Source: Charina bottae
Taxonomy: Eukaryota; Chordata; Lepidosauria; Squamata; Charinaidae
Reading direction: 5' to 3'
NCBI GenBank assembly: GCA_023362775.1
Contig: JALMGJ010000012.1
Span: 23,529,001-23,593,000, forward strand
DNA length: 64,000 bases
The notes under the pieces were generated by a model. It was not told where the DNA came from. It ran no database searches and saw only the letters and a list, made by a program, of their open reading frames with translations. This document shows positions 1 through 10,189 of the stretch, piece by piece; the first letter of the stretch is position 1; every line of letters starts with the position of its first letter. The translations under genes were made by a program, and so were the position numbers.

Positions 1-149
1 TAACAACATTTTCTCCCGCGCGCAGTGTCAGCCAGGCTAAATGCATAGCAATTAGGGTGCAAAAACAGGTGCAGTGAAATGTCCAGGGAGATTGCATCTC
101 TGAAATGCTATTTTATTGCATAAGTGTACATTTGAATATATGGCAACGT

Positions 150-605
150 CTTATTTATTTATTCAATTAATCCCCGCCCATCTCCCCGAACAGGGGACTC
201 TGGGCGAGTTACAACACATAAAAATTTAAAATCTATACAAAATTTCTAAAAAGCAACAAATACAAGAATAAATAAAATCCAAAGATGGTTAAAAGCCATA
301 GTATGGATCACAATACTATGGGGCCAACCAACCCCAAGAGGCACTGCCACCTCCGTCGTCCCAGGCCAGGAGGCAGAGCCAGGTCTTAAGAGCCTTCCGA
401 AAGGTCAGGAGTGAGGGGGCCAGCCTCACCTCCGGGGGCAAGATGTTCCATAAAGCGGGCGCTATCGCAGAGAAGGCACGCCTCCTGGACCCTGCTAGAT
501 GGAATTCTCTTGTTGAAGGGGTCCGAAGCATGCCCTCTCTGCATGAACGGGTGGGGCGGGCCGATGTTATCAGGCCGATGTTATCGGGATGAGATGTCTT
601 AAATC
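150..605 (-). mobile_element. L2-type LINE, 3' end fragment
   Basis: The minus-strand frame at 316-531 reads the end of an L2-type reverse-transcriptase ORF, with the string PALWNILPPEVRLAPSLLTF followed by a KTWL motif. The same C-terminus recurs at 11.9, 14.3 and 56.5 kb. At the left the element ends in the family 3' tail (gcccat/actctgggcg block plus an ATTT-rich tail). It is strongly 5'-truncated and keeps only about 70 codons. L2 against a related CR1-group clade cannot be settled by eye. Confidence 0.75.
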
Positions 606-663
606 TGGAGTCAGATTAGCTCTGTATTCCAGTTGATAGGAGATTTTTCACAGCCAGCTAACT

Positions 664-984
664 GAGGGGTAGTGTTGTAGAATCAGAGTTGGAAGGGATC
701 TTGGAGGCCTTCTAGTCCAATCCCCTGACCAGAACAGGAATCTTCAGACCATCCCAGTCAAATAATTGTCCAACCTTGTTTGAAAACTCCAGCCCTCCAC
801 AACTTCAGGAGGCAGGCTGTTTCACTGCTTAATAGCTCTCACGGTCAAGAAATTCCTTCTAGTTTCAAGTTTAGATCTCCTTCTGTAAAGCTTTTACCAA
901 CTGGTTCTTGTCCAAATCTCTGGCACTACAGGGAATGAATCCACACCTTCTTCCCTGCCACAGCCCTTCAAGTACTGGACGACA
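664..984 (-). mobile_element. CR1-type LINE 3' part (left half)
   Basis: The sequence carries the amniote CR1 3' hallmark read from its end: tagaatcagagttggaaggg, then blocks about an association of 'ctagtccaatcccctga' and 'cacaacttcaggaggcaggc'. CR1 reads on the minus strand here. The copy stops at 984 where the copia element begins and resumes at 7963 without loss, with cgaca duplicated. It is non-coding 3' sequence. Confidence 0.75.
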
Positions 985-1364
985 TGTTGGTGTGTGTGTT
1001 TTCTTGCACACGCAGAGTATCAGAAAGCGTTTTGCTTTAGAGACCAATAAATGACGCCAGTCATTGTAGTAAATCAGTTGCAGCTGTATTAGTTACTCAT
1101 TCAAACAGATACTATTTACAGTTCTCTTCCAGATCCCTGGAAGTGTTACAAATCTACATACCAGAAAGGAGAAGTAGTAAGCAAGCAGGAGTAGAAACTA
1201 GCAGGCGCAGAAGCAGAAGCAGTAAGCAGGGCGGGGCAGGCAGGCAAGTTCTTTTATACTTTTCAGCCTGGATCACATGCTGCCTGACCTTTTAAAGTTT
1301 GCAGGTGCTTACCTAATAAGGTTTTATTGCTGTGACTTACTCCTCAAAGAATAATACACCAACA
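985..1364 (-). repeat. Copia 3' LTR
   Basis: This 380-bp repeat begins tgttggtgtgtgtg and ends caccaaca. It matches 7605-7962 along its length. Because the coding strand is minus, this left copy is the 3' LTR. It is about 22 bp longer than its partner through extra copies of an agcagg-like motif. Confidence 0.92.
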
Positions 1365-1376
1365 CTCCTCTTATTA
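1365..1376 (-). other. Copia polypurine tract
   Basis: Read on the minus strand, the bases next to the 3' LTR are ataagaggag, a purine run at the position where plus-strand priming occurs in LTR elements. Confidence 0.6.
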
Positions 1377-1391
1377 TGCTACAGGTGTAAG

Positions 1392-1772
1392 TCAGAACCC
1401 ATTTTTTTCAGTTAACTCCTTGTGTTTTACTATAGCAAGGGGCTTTGTTAGAAAATCAGCAATCATGTCTTTTGAGTCACAATACTTTAACATGATTTCA
1501 CCTTTGGCTATTAAATCCTTGACATGATAGTACCGTATGTTAATATGCTTAGTTCTGTTCCTACAACCCTCAGACTGAGCCATATGAACACAAGCCTGAT
1601 TATCTTCAAAAACAGTTACAGGCTGGTGCAATTCCATGCCTATATCTTTTAACAGTTGTTTAAACCATACAATCTCATTACAGATTTGTGTTAGGCTATG
1701 AAATTCTGCTTCTGCTGTAGAAAGAGCAACGTGTCTGTTTCTTAGAATGCCAGGCAATTGTTGAGCCAGCAT
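1392..1772 (-). pseudogene. Copia pol: RNase H domain
   Basis: The frame encodes the copia-type RNase H: LSTAEAEF near the start, then EDNQACVHMA, then RTKHINIRYYHVKDLI, and DMIADFLTKPL near the end. These are the family's conserved acidic and histidine-containing blocks. It removes RNA from the RNA-DNA hybrid in reverse transcription. It is separated from the upstream RT part (1832-2137) by a frame break, so the full polyprotein cannot be made. Confidence 0.9.
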
Positions 1773-1831
1773 ACTGTATTATAGCTCCAGAAGTTGATTT
1801 ACGATCACTGAGGTCTGCTCCCCAGTCTGAA

Positions 1832-2137
1832 TCAGCATATGCCTGTAATTTTTCTATCTTCTGTCCCAGAGGCAGAAAGCCTCAGACAGTAATCCTTTGT
1901 GCCTTGCAAATACCTAAACAGTCTTTTCAATGCTGCTTTCCAAGTAGAAGTTGGTTTTTCTACTTGTCTACTTAAAATTGAAACAGCATTAGAAATATCT
2001 GGGCGAGAATGATTTACCATGTACAATACACTTCCAATCGCAGAGCTAAACACATCTGCCTCAGATAACTCAAGTTCTCCCACCTCCTTCTGGAATTCAG
2101 GAAGCATAGGGGTTAAGACTGATTTACATTCCTGCAT
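1832..2137 (-). pseudogene. Copia pol: RT C-terminal/connection region
   Basis: The translation contains IGSVLYMVNHSRPDISNAVS followed by RLFRYLQGTKDYCL, the block that joins RT to RNase H in Ty1/copia polymerases. Frame breaks lie on both sides. Confidence 0.85.
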
Positions 2138-2250
2138 TTTAAACTCCTAGAGGAGTCTCTTGATCTTATTACTTTGGCTTACCAGAAAACTACCATCTTT
2201 TTCTCTGTATATTTCCAAACCTAAGAAATTTGTCACTATGCCAAGATTCT

Positions 2251-2790
2251 TTAACGTAAAATTGTTCTTCGTGTACGTTTCAAAATAAGTCGCTGTTTGT
2301 CTGATGAAGTATGTAGCAATAAATCATCAACATACAAACACAAATACATAAAACTTTGTTTGTCTTTCTTAACATAAACACATGGATCTGCCTTCCCTTT
2401 TTCAAAACCAAAACTTTGTAGTGTTTCATCTAATTTTAGGTTCCAGCTGCGAGCTGCTTGTTTCAAACCATAAATTGATTTTTGTAGTTCACACACCAAA
2501 TTTTTACCTTGTTCAAAACCAGGTGGTTGTTGCATGTACAATTTCTGTTCTAATTCACCATACAAGAAAGTTGTTTGAATATCATAATGATAAACTGACA
2601 TCCCTTTTAGTGCAGCAACTTTCAACAACAACCTGATTGCTTCACCCTTTGTAACAGGTGCAAAAGTTTTGTCAAAATCTAATTGTTTTCTTTGAGAAAA
2701 TCCTTTAGCAACTAACCTTGCTTTGTATTTTTGAATTTTCCCACTAGTATCCTTTTTTAGTTTGAAGACCAATCTACAACCCAGACACAT
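2251..2790 (-). pseudogene. Copia pol: reverse transcriptase core
   Basis: The frame holds the copia RT motifs in order: KARLVAKGFSQ, DKTFAPVTKGEAIR, the first catalytic block HYDIQTTFLYGEL, SIYGLKQAARSWN, and the catalytic box YVDD in LCLYVDDLLL. RT copies the element RNA into DNA inside virus-like particles. The catalytic aspartates are still present. The frame joins the upstream part (2757-3173) only by a frameshift near 2760-2790. Confidence 0.92.
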
Positions 2791-3173
2791 TCATTGGGAG
2801 GTAGATTAACTAATTTCCAAGTTTTATTTTCTTTCAAGGAATCTAATTCCTGTTGCATTGCATCATACCAGCATTTTGCAATCTCAGGTGGCATATCATT
2901 TATTTGCTGTAAAGACTCTGATTCAGAGTACATGTGGAAAGCTTTAACCATATCCACCTCAAAACGTTGCGGAGGAATTCCTTTATTACTCCTCTGCAAC
3001 CTGCGAGGTATTACAGGGGTAACAGGGTTAATAACCTGTCTTCCATCACTTTCCTGAGTAGCATCTGTCTCATCAGACAGATTTTCAACTTGCTCCTCTT
3101 GTTTAATGAACTCATTTGGCGAAGAATCTTGTGAAATGTTATCAGTAAGTTCTTGCCTTTGCCCTGGTTTCAA
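2757..3173 (-). pseudogene. Copia pol: linker and start of RT
   Basis: An acidic, low-complexity linker is followed by PPEIAKCWYDAMQQELDSLK and KTWKLVNLPP, the standard entry to copia RT (W..AM..E...L..N.TW.LV.LP). It then shifts frame into the RT core. Confidence 0.85.
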
Positions 3174-3248
3174 ATCAACTTGCGAACTGGAATTTATTTT
3201 TTCCCAGTTTTGTTCTGAAAATGAAGCACTCTTGCTTATAATTAATTT

Positions 3249-4190
3249 TTAACCTAATATGAACCTGTAGCTTCTTTGGCTTTGTTCATACCCAACAAAA
3301 ATTGCTTTCTTTGTTTTGGAACCTCCTTTTTTCCTCTGTTGTTTTGGCACATGAATCCATGCAGCACTGCCAAAAACTCTGAGATGGTTCACTTTTGGTT
3401 TAACACCATAAAACAAATGAAATGGAGTGTCCTCAATCACACAATTAAACAGTCTGTTCTGAACATAACAGGCAGTTGATACTGCTTCACCCCAAAACTT
3501 AAAAGGTAATTTTGCATCTTTAAACAAGCGCATCATAGCTTCTTGAAGCATTCTACCTTTCCTTTCAGCAACTCCATTTTGCTGAGGAGTGTAAGGGTTA
3601 GAAAGAATTTGTTCTATCCCCTTCTCTGTTAGGAATTTTCTAAAAGCATTAGAAAGAAATTCCGCTCCATGGTCACATTGTAGGGCAGACACACATTTTG
3701 GAAATTTTCCATTTGCCCATGTTACAAAACTTTTAAATTTATCAAATGCCTCATCTTTATGTTTCAACAGATAGATAAATGTATATCTTGAAAAATAATC
3801 AATTATGGTCATTATGAATCTTGCTTGTCCCAAACTTGGAGCAAAAGGACCAATAATGTCAGAATGAATAATTTCAAGAGGTCTAGTTGTAACTCTGTCT
3901 CTGTGCTTACTCACAGGAGCCTTCTGTGTTTTACGCTCCTTGCAAACTACACAGTCCAGATATTTATCACACGGTTTCAACTTCAGGTCAGCACATAACT
4001 GTGGCATTTGTGTTATGTATCTGAAATTTTCATGACCAAACCTCCTGTGCATCAAGTGTATGCACTGATCATGAATTGGGATGTTGCCAATTACAGCTTT
4101 TGCAGTTTGGCTTTTAGCATTCAGTACTATGTACAATGAATCTCTTTGTATACAATTTGCACACAACTTACCATTCTTACGTATCTCCAA
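3249..4190 (-). pseudogene. Copia pol: GAG-pre-integrase and integrase
   Basis: HRRFGHENF and CVVCKERKTQKAP give the HHCC-like zinc-binding start of integrase. The catalytic core follows with IIHSDIIGPF (first D), QCDHGAEFLS (second D) and PYTPQQNGVAERKGRML (E), the DDE triad. Integrase joins element cDNA to host DNA, matching the 5-bp duplication seen. The frame opens by a shift from the gag/protease frame near 4127-4190 and ends at a stop at 3249. Confidence 0.93.
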
Positions 4191-4910
4191 CTATCTTTCT
4201 TAAATGTTATGACATATCCAGCTGCTACTAATTGGGCTACAGATAAAAGGTTTGTCTGTAATTTAGGAACAAACAGCACACCTTTAACAGTTTCTCCCAA
4301 ACAAGGTAGATACATGTCACCTAGACCCATGATTTCTATTGTAGACCCATCAGCCATGGAAACACATTGTCTATTAGTTTTAGACAGTGAAACAAAGGAA
4401 CTTTTACAATTTGATAAGTGACAATTAGCACCAGAATCTAACACCCAGAAATCAGAATCATATTTTTCATGAATATGGGTTGTTTGCAGAGCCTTCTTCT
4501 GCGTTGCCTCTTTGTTCCTTTTTCCTGTCTTTTGCTCTTTGGGCAATAAATTACAGTTTTTCTGTAAATGTCCAGCTGAGCCACAATTGAAACATTGGCA
4601 GCTGGCTAGGGCTGTTGCCTTAGCCTGATTGCCCCTCCCTTTTCTCGCCTTTCCACACTGTAGCTTATCAGAAGAAATAGGTGGAGATGAGTGCCATTCT
4701 TGTAATTTCTCCCACTCAGCAAGCAGCCATCCAGAAACATATGAAGGAGTAAGTTCAGCCTCGGGCATTGCTTCCAGGGTGCAAATTAACGTATCCCATG
4801 TTTCATTCAGTGAAGATAATATAATGTATGCTTTTGTTAGAGGTGTAAACTCCATTCCTCTCTCTTGCAATTCTACAAACAGCTGCTTTATGGAATGTAA
4901 ATGTTCAGGC
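4127..4910 (-). pseudogene. Copia gag C-terminus, zinc knuckle and protease
   Basis: The frame carries a CCHC knuckle, CFNCGSAGHLQKNC, that binds element RNA. Next comes the aspartic protease signature WVLDSGANCHLSN (DSGA), and TNLLSVAQLVAAG at the end of the protease. The upstream part of gag lies beyond the L1-like insertion at 4926-7080. The protease active-site residues are intact although the polyprotein is not. Confidence 0.92.
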
Positions 4911-4925
4911 AGACTGCCTTCTTCT

Positions 4926-7080
4926 TTTTTTTTTTTAAGTTTTATTAGGTTTTTAAATATACAAAGCTAAAAGATAAAGATGAAACGGAAAAAGAAATAC
5001 AAATTAAAAGAAAAGAAAAAGAAAAGTGCAGTAAAGAAAAAGAAAAAAAGAATAAAGAAAAAGACATACATAGAAATTAGATAACCTCCGATCCGTCTAT
5101 GGTCTTAAGATTAAAATAGATAGTTTGTTTTAACATGCTGGCTATTCATATAACATTCATATATTTTTTCCTTGTCTATTATGTACTATTTATCTATAAT
5201 CTAATCAACAAATACTCCATATTTAGCTTTACTCCTCCTGCTTTTTGCAAATAGTCCATCAAAGATTTCCACTCATTAAAGAATAATAATTAAAATTTTC
5301 TTTTAGTAGGCAAATCAATTTGTCATTTTCTGCCATTTCTAGTAGTTTCAGCATCCATTCCTGTATTGTTGGTACACTTTAATTTTCCCAAAACTATACA
5401 TATATAAGTAAAAAGAATTTTTTTTTTCTATTTGTGCATCCCAAATTCCGAATAATAAGAAAAAATTCTAATTTAGGTCTTTTAATTTATACCCAACTAT
5501 ACTATTATACTATGCATATAGAAGTAAAAAGAAAAGAATTTTTCTATTTATACAACCCAGATTCCAAACAAAAAGAAAAAATTCTGATTTAATTCTTTTA
5601 AGTTATACCCAACCCTACTATTTTTGATCTCTCGCTATAATATTTCTTCAGATTTTGCTCTTTTATAACTTTTCTCACAAAATATCTTGACAGTTTCTTA
5701 TCTCTAACATAACATGAGTCAACTCTAAAATTTTTATCTATCTCAGAGTCCATGTCTTCTTCTTCTGTCTCTAAATATTGAACTAAAGTATCAACTATAT
5801 ATTTTCTCATATTCTCATCTAATTTTTCCAGAGCTCCTATCAGACTCAAAATACATTCTTCTTCTCTCATTTCTGCTAATACAATAGCATCTAAATTATA
5901 TTCCATAGTAATAAAATCTGATTTAATCTCCAATTTCTTAACCTGGCCTTGCGTCTCTTTAAAATCCCCTGGAAGAATATTTGCAATTTCTTTGACAGTC
6001 TGTATTTCATTTCTAAATTCTTTTTCTGAGTCTTCCTTCATCACTTCCATTTTCTCTTCTACTTGTTGATCTAGAATATTGTCCATCTTTTTATCTATTT
6101 TTATATCAAAAGAAGTAATTAAGTCATCCATCTTTTTCTCCAAGGCAGTAGTTAAATCATCTATTTTTGGATTCAGTGCTGTAATCGCATCCAATATTTT
6201 TCCCATATCTGATGTTGGTACTTCTGAAGGTGCAGCCATGGACTCCATTTCCTTGTATCTATCCCTCTTCACTCTTGCAAGTAACCAGGTTGTATATAAT
6301 ATTCCTGTAAAGAGAAAAGAAAAATAACAAAAGACAAAGGAGAACCACTATAAACAAGAAAAAGAAAAAGAAAAAGGGAAGAGGAGAGATAAAAAATTAT
6401 TAAGGATTAAAAAGAAAAAAGGAGGGAAGAGAGGAGAGAAAAAAATCCAAATACAATGAAAAATTAAAAAATAAAAGTAATACTGCTTTTTCTTTATAGA
6501 TATTGCATAAAAAAAGGGCAAAATGTACTTTGGTAAAATCAACAATTCTCACATAAAAGAAAAATAAAAGATAAGAGTACAACGGGTAAGTCCTTTAGCT
6601 GTAGTCAAAATATCCTTGAAAATGTAATAACAATCCAGTTCTCAGGCAAGCTTATAATCACAAGTCCCAAAGAGGAGAGAGAGAAGAAAAAAAAAGAGAA
6701 GGGGGGGGGAATAGGAAAAAGCCCCAACTCCAAATGTCTTCACTCTCCAAGACAAAAAGCAACAAGAAAGTCCACTAAAATCCCAGATAATAAAAAAATT
6801 CCCAAAACTGTTTAAAACAAAAATATTCCAAAAATACCCATTATAATCCAAATAATTTCCAAATGCATTACAGAAAAAAGAAGAAAAAAAAAATACCATC
6901 TCAAGATGAAAAGCAGAAAAGCAAAGAAATAAGATAAAAGGCAGACATTGACCCATTTGAATTCAAAATCCAGAGAGGAAAATAGATTAGTCCCACTTCA
7001 ATAAATAAGCCATTCGTCAATAGTCAATGTCACTCCATTTCACTTCCAAGTAAAGTCATTGTTCTTTAAGCTCCCACCAC
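4926..7080 (-). mobile_element. L1-like element with ORF1 only
   Basis: The insertion is flanked by an exact 15-bp duplication, agactgccttcttct, at 4911-4925 and 7081-7095. It starts at the left with a poly-T run, the poly-A tail of a minus-strand element. Its only long frame is 5598-6272, an ORF1-like coiled-coil protein. The 0.8 kb upstream of that frame is pyrimidine-rich on the minus strand, like a 5' UTR, and the 0.67 kb downstream is A-rich like a 3' UTR. No RT or endonuclease motif is visible. A long target duplication plus a poly-A tail is the mark of L1 target-primed insertion. The copia gag is cut by it. Confidence 0.8.
5598..6272 (-). CDS. L1 ORF1-like coiled-coil protein (224 aa)
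   Basis: The protein is highly charged with a long heptad-like region (residues about 25-120), including repeated KMDDLI/KIDDLT and KKMDNILDQQVEEKMEVMKE segments, typical of the trimerising coiled coil of L1 ORF1. A basic C-terminal part follows (RYFVRKVIKEQNLKKYYSER). I do not see a clear RRM, so it is short against full ORF1 proteins (about 300-340 aa). The likely role is RNA binding and packaging of its own transcript. It is uninterrupted, but with no ORF2 in the element it could move only with enzyme from another L1. Confidence 0.6.
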   Translation of the reverse strand: MKRDRYKEMESMAAPSEVPTSDMGKILDAITALNPKIDDLTTALEKKMDDLITSFDIKIDKKMDNILDQQVEEKMEVMKEDSEKEFRNEIQTVKEIANILPGDFKETQGQVKKLEIKSDFITMEYNLDAIVLAEMREEECILSLIGALEKLDENMRKYIVDTLVQYLETEEEDMDSEIDKNFRVDSCYVRDKKLSRYFVRKVIKEQNLKKYYSERSKIVGLGIT

Positions 7081-7103
7081 AGACTGCCTTCTTCTGACAG
7101 ATA

Positions 7104-7517
7104 AGCTTTGTAAAGTTTTCTAGTCAGAGAAATATTACTTCCTGCTGCTGCTTTTATATGCAAATCTCTCAGTGCATCTCATAGTTGTTTGGCAGACTGC
7201 AATCCACACACATTCACTAGCTGACTGTCTTCAACTCCCAAAATAATGGACGCTCTGGAATGCTTGTCCAGTCTCAGCCATGCATTGGTGGGATTTGCTG
7301 GAGTTGGTTCACGAATCGGAGTCCATAAATCTTCTCTCCGAAGGTGCATTTCCATTTTTAAACTCCAGTTTATGTACTTAGTTTCTGACAATCGCTCGAG
7401 TGGCATTCCTGAGGACTGATAAGCAGCTATGGCTTCTTTCTTTACAAAGCACTTCATAAATTCCTCAGCAAAGCTTTTCTGAAAACAGATAGCTGCTAGA
7501 AGCCCCAGATAAAACAA
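7104..7517 (-). pseudogene. Copia gag N-terminal part
   Basis: The frame 7179-7517 contains RLSETKYINWSLKMEMHLRR and LDKHSRASIILGV, matching the copia gag (UBN2/DUF4219-like) start of an N-terminal substrate motif. An in-frame TGA at about 7176-7178 interrupts it at the position where copia gag normally has a tryptophan (AKQL-stop-DAL). After the stop the frame runs on toward the L1-like insertion site. Confidence 0.8.
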
Positions 7518-7592
7518 ACTCCACTTGCCTTTTTTTTAACTTGTTGTCAGATGCAAACAAGCTGCTGCTGAGCTTGTCTCTTTGTGCTTTCA

Positions 7593-7604
7593 GGGCCCAT
7601 AACC
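7593..7604 (-). other. Copia primer binding site, internal tRNA-iMet type
   Basis: On the minus strand the bases directly after the 5' LTR are ggttatgggccc. They are the complement of GGGCCCAUAACC, the anticodon-stem region of eukaryotic initiator tRNA-Met, rather than of a tRNA 3' CCA end. Drosophila copia is known to prime from a cleaved 5' half of this tRNA, so the site indicates the same half-tRNA priming. Confidence 0.8.
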
Positions 7605-7962
7605 TGTTGGTGTGTGTGTTTTCTTGCACACGCAGAGTATCAGAAAGCGTTTTGCTTTAGAGACCAATAAATGACACCAGTCATTGTAGTAAATCAGTTG
7701 CAGTTGTATTAGTTACTCATCCAAACAGATACTATTTAGAGTTCTCTTCCAGATCCCTGGAAGTGTTACAAATCTACATACAAGAAAGGAGAAGTAGTAA
7801 GCAAGCAGGCATAGAAGCAGTAAGCAGGGTGGGGCAGGCAGGCAGGTTCTTTTATACTGTTCAACCTGGATCATGTGCTGCCTGACCTTTTAAAGTTTGC
7901 AGGTACTTACTTAATAAGGTTTTATTGCTGTGACTTACTCCTCAGAGAATAATACACCAACA
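7605..7962 (-). repeat. Copia 5' LTR
   Basis: This 358-bp copy begins tgttggtgtgtgtg and ends caccaaca, and is followed by the target duplication cgaca. It is the promoter-side LTR for the minus-strand element. Confidence 0.92.
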
Positions 7963-8165
7963 CGACAGCTATCATGTTCCCTTAGCCTTCTCTTCTTTAG
8001 GCTAAACATACCCAGTTTTTTACACCGTTCATAGCTTTCATAGCCATCACTATCTTTGTTGTTTTTCTCTGCACTCTTTGCAGTTCCTTAGCATCCCTCT
8101 AGTATTGTGGCAACCAAAAATGGAGACAGTATTCCAGGTGTGGTGTGACCAGTGCAGAGCAGAAT
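7963..8165 (-). mobile_element. CR1-type LINE 3' part (right half)
   Basis: The sequence continues the CR1 copy broken at 984: tatcatgttcccttagcctt, ctctgcactctttgcagttc and gtattccaggtgtggtgtga are the CR1 blocks that follow. It runs into a CCTT microsatellite. Confidence 0.75.
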
Positions 8166-8255
8166 CATCCCTTCCTTCCTTCCTTCCTTCCTTCCTTCCT
8201 TCCTTCCTTCCTTCCTTCCTTCCTTCCTTCCTTCCTTCCTTCCTTCCTTCCTTCC
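8166..8255. repeat. (CCTT)n microsatellite
   Basis: About 22 uninterrupted CCTT units follow the CR1 fragment. Frames through it give only Ser-Phe-Leu-Pro or Lys-Glu-Gly-Arg periodicity and are not genes. Confidence 0.97.
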
Positions 8256-9850
8256 CCTGGTTCAGAACTAGCTCTGGAAATGACATCAGCTGAATTTGAG
8301 AACTTGGGTTTTGTTTTTGTTTTTTCCTGGTTCTGTGCTGATCGATCTGGAACCAGATCCAAGCTGGTGTTTGCGTGTCTGTGGCTTTGCGGAACTTATG
8401 GGTGGTCTGTGTTCCAGTTGGTGGGAACTCTTGCCACATCCAACCTCCTGGATTCAAGTCAGTCTTTCTCCCCACTCCTAGAAATGGCACCCATCTACTG
8501 CTTAGAATGTATCTTCTACTTCACTCCAGCTACATCTCCAGCTACTAGGAAAAATATCTGCTTGGATAAAAAAAAAAAAAGCAAAATCTCCTTCAAGTCA
8601 GTTCCTGGGCACTTCATAGACATGTCCATGTACTTTTCTTTGTAACAAGCAACAAGTTCTTACCATTCTCTTTATCCAGCATTCATTCATTCATTCATTC
8701 ATTCATTCGCTTCCCAGTCTAGCCTCTAGATCTGGGATGTCCCAAGTACTCCTAGGCATGCCCTCCCTTGGGTCTTTTGACTAACTAGAGCTATGGTTCA
8801 TACACTCTTACAAGAGCCAACGCTCCAATGTGAGAAATGCACGTGAACAGGGTCAACTATTGATGTATGACTTATTAAACAGTAAGCAGTTAACATATTA
8901 AACTTAATTACAAACACTTTGTTCTCATAAGCCACCAATTGCATTTGCAATAGCAGTGACAGCCTCCCAGCTTGAAGTAGGAGTAGTTGCCCTATTTAGT
9001 ATGCAGGGAAGCCTGTTCCTAGCATTTTAAAATGTTCTACTAAAGTCGGAGATTTTTGACAAAAGGGGAAAAGCTTGAAAGGTTTATTTTTACCTTCACA
9101 ATTGTTGACTAAGCTGCCCTTTTGTTCTTTGACAAAACAATGAAGGAAAAGCAGGTGTTTTGACTCCATTAAATTCACAACAAATTAGGAACATTTACCC
9201 ATTTTGTAAAAAGCACACCCCACAATTAAACTTGCTTTAGCTTTTATTCAATAATATGAAATAAAAGAAAACCATATTTCTGCACATTTTGGTGATGAAA
9301 TTGGTAACATCAGGAAAATTAACTCAATTTCGCCATTTCTTGTCCATAAAGATGTGTTCAAATTTCCACACTGCCTTCAAGCTGCAACAGAATCTAAAAT
9401 GTATAATCAATGTTATGTGTAAGAAGCAAGCAGGAAGGTCCTGGTTCTGCTCAGATAGAACTAAATCCAGCACCATCTAGTGACCACACCACATAATGAT
9501 GCTATCAATCTAAGAAAAGACAAGTTCGACAACCATTTTCCAGAAATACGAAAAGAACCAATTGAGGGGGGAAAAAGTCTTCTGTTCACTTTAGAGAAGA
9601 CACCAAGGGGAACCTGGAGCTGTGATGAGAAAATGCAGTATTATTTATTTTATTTACTAAAGCTTCTACTGTATGCTGCTGAAGTCCAATAGGCTTTAAA
9701 GAGCTTAGAGAATGCCACAGCATGGGTTAAAAATAAAAATAAAGCAAGCACTTGAACACCTCCCAGATCCCATGAGGATAGTCCTTCACAAATCCCAATA
9801 CCTTCCTTAAGGAGCCAGATCTTCGTAGCCTCTTGGAAGCATATGAAGGT
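8256..9850. other. Unassigned sequence
   Basis: I see no gene here. It holds a short (ATTC)n run at 8682-8708 and unique-looking AT-rich sequence. No open frame longer than about 70 codons has recognisable features, apart from those created by the microsatellite. Confidence 0.5.
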
Positions 9851-9851
9851 A

Positions 9852-10140
9852 AGAACATAAGCATTGCCCTGCTGGATTGGACCCCTGACCCATCTAGTTC
9901 AGCAGTCTGTTCTCACAGTGGCCAACCAATTGCTCATGGCAGCCCACTAGTCTCCCAGCAGATGGCCTTCAGAGACAATCTTACTGTCATCAAGGCTAAT
10001 AGCTATTGATCCCCATGACGTTCATGAATTAGTTCAACCTGTTTTTGAAGCAAGCCAAGCTGGTAGCCAGCACCACATTTTATGATGGTGACTTCCAAAG
10101 TTTAATTACATGTTGCATAAAAAATATGTTCTTTTGTCTG
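9852..10140 (-). mobile_element. CR1-type LINE 3' fragment, old
   Basis: aagaacataagcattgccct, cagtctgttctcacagtggc and agcccactagtctcccagca are the familiar 3' end blocks of reptile CR1 copies. The copy is diverged. By analogy with other CR1 copies the 3' end lies at the left, hence minus strand. Confidence 0.65.
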
Positions 10141-10189
10141 TCCTGATTCTTTCAGGATTCAATTTCATTGGGCGAGCTTTGGTTCTACC

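Larger units (their letters stand above)
985..7962 (-). mobile_element. Ty1/copia LTR retrotransposon, nearly complete, inactive
   Basis: Two LTRs (TGTTGG...CCAACA) at 985-1364 and 7605-7962 flank gag-pol remnants on the minus strand in copia order: gag, zinc knuckle, protease, integrase, RT, RNase H. The 5-bp target duplication cgaca lies at 980-984 and 7963-7967. Subtracting the L1-like insertion and its duplicated site leaves about 4.8 kb, the usual copia size. The LTRs differ by roughly 15 substitutions by eye plus one length difference near 1190-1225/7800-7820. The ORF is broken by several stops and frameshifts, so this copy is dead, but both ends are whole. Confidence 0.93.

Noticed and set aside
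985..7962. Endogenous retrovirus
   Set aside because: Integrase precedes RT, the protease is of copia type (DSGA after a CCHC knuckle) and no envelope frame is present, so it is Ty1/copia.
8145..8490. Long frames on both strands around 8.2 kb
   Set aside because: They are carried by the (CCTT)n microsatellite, which has no stop codon in any frame.
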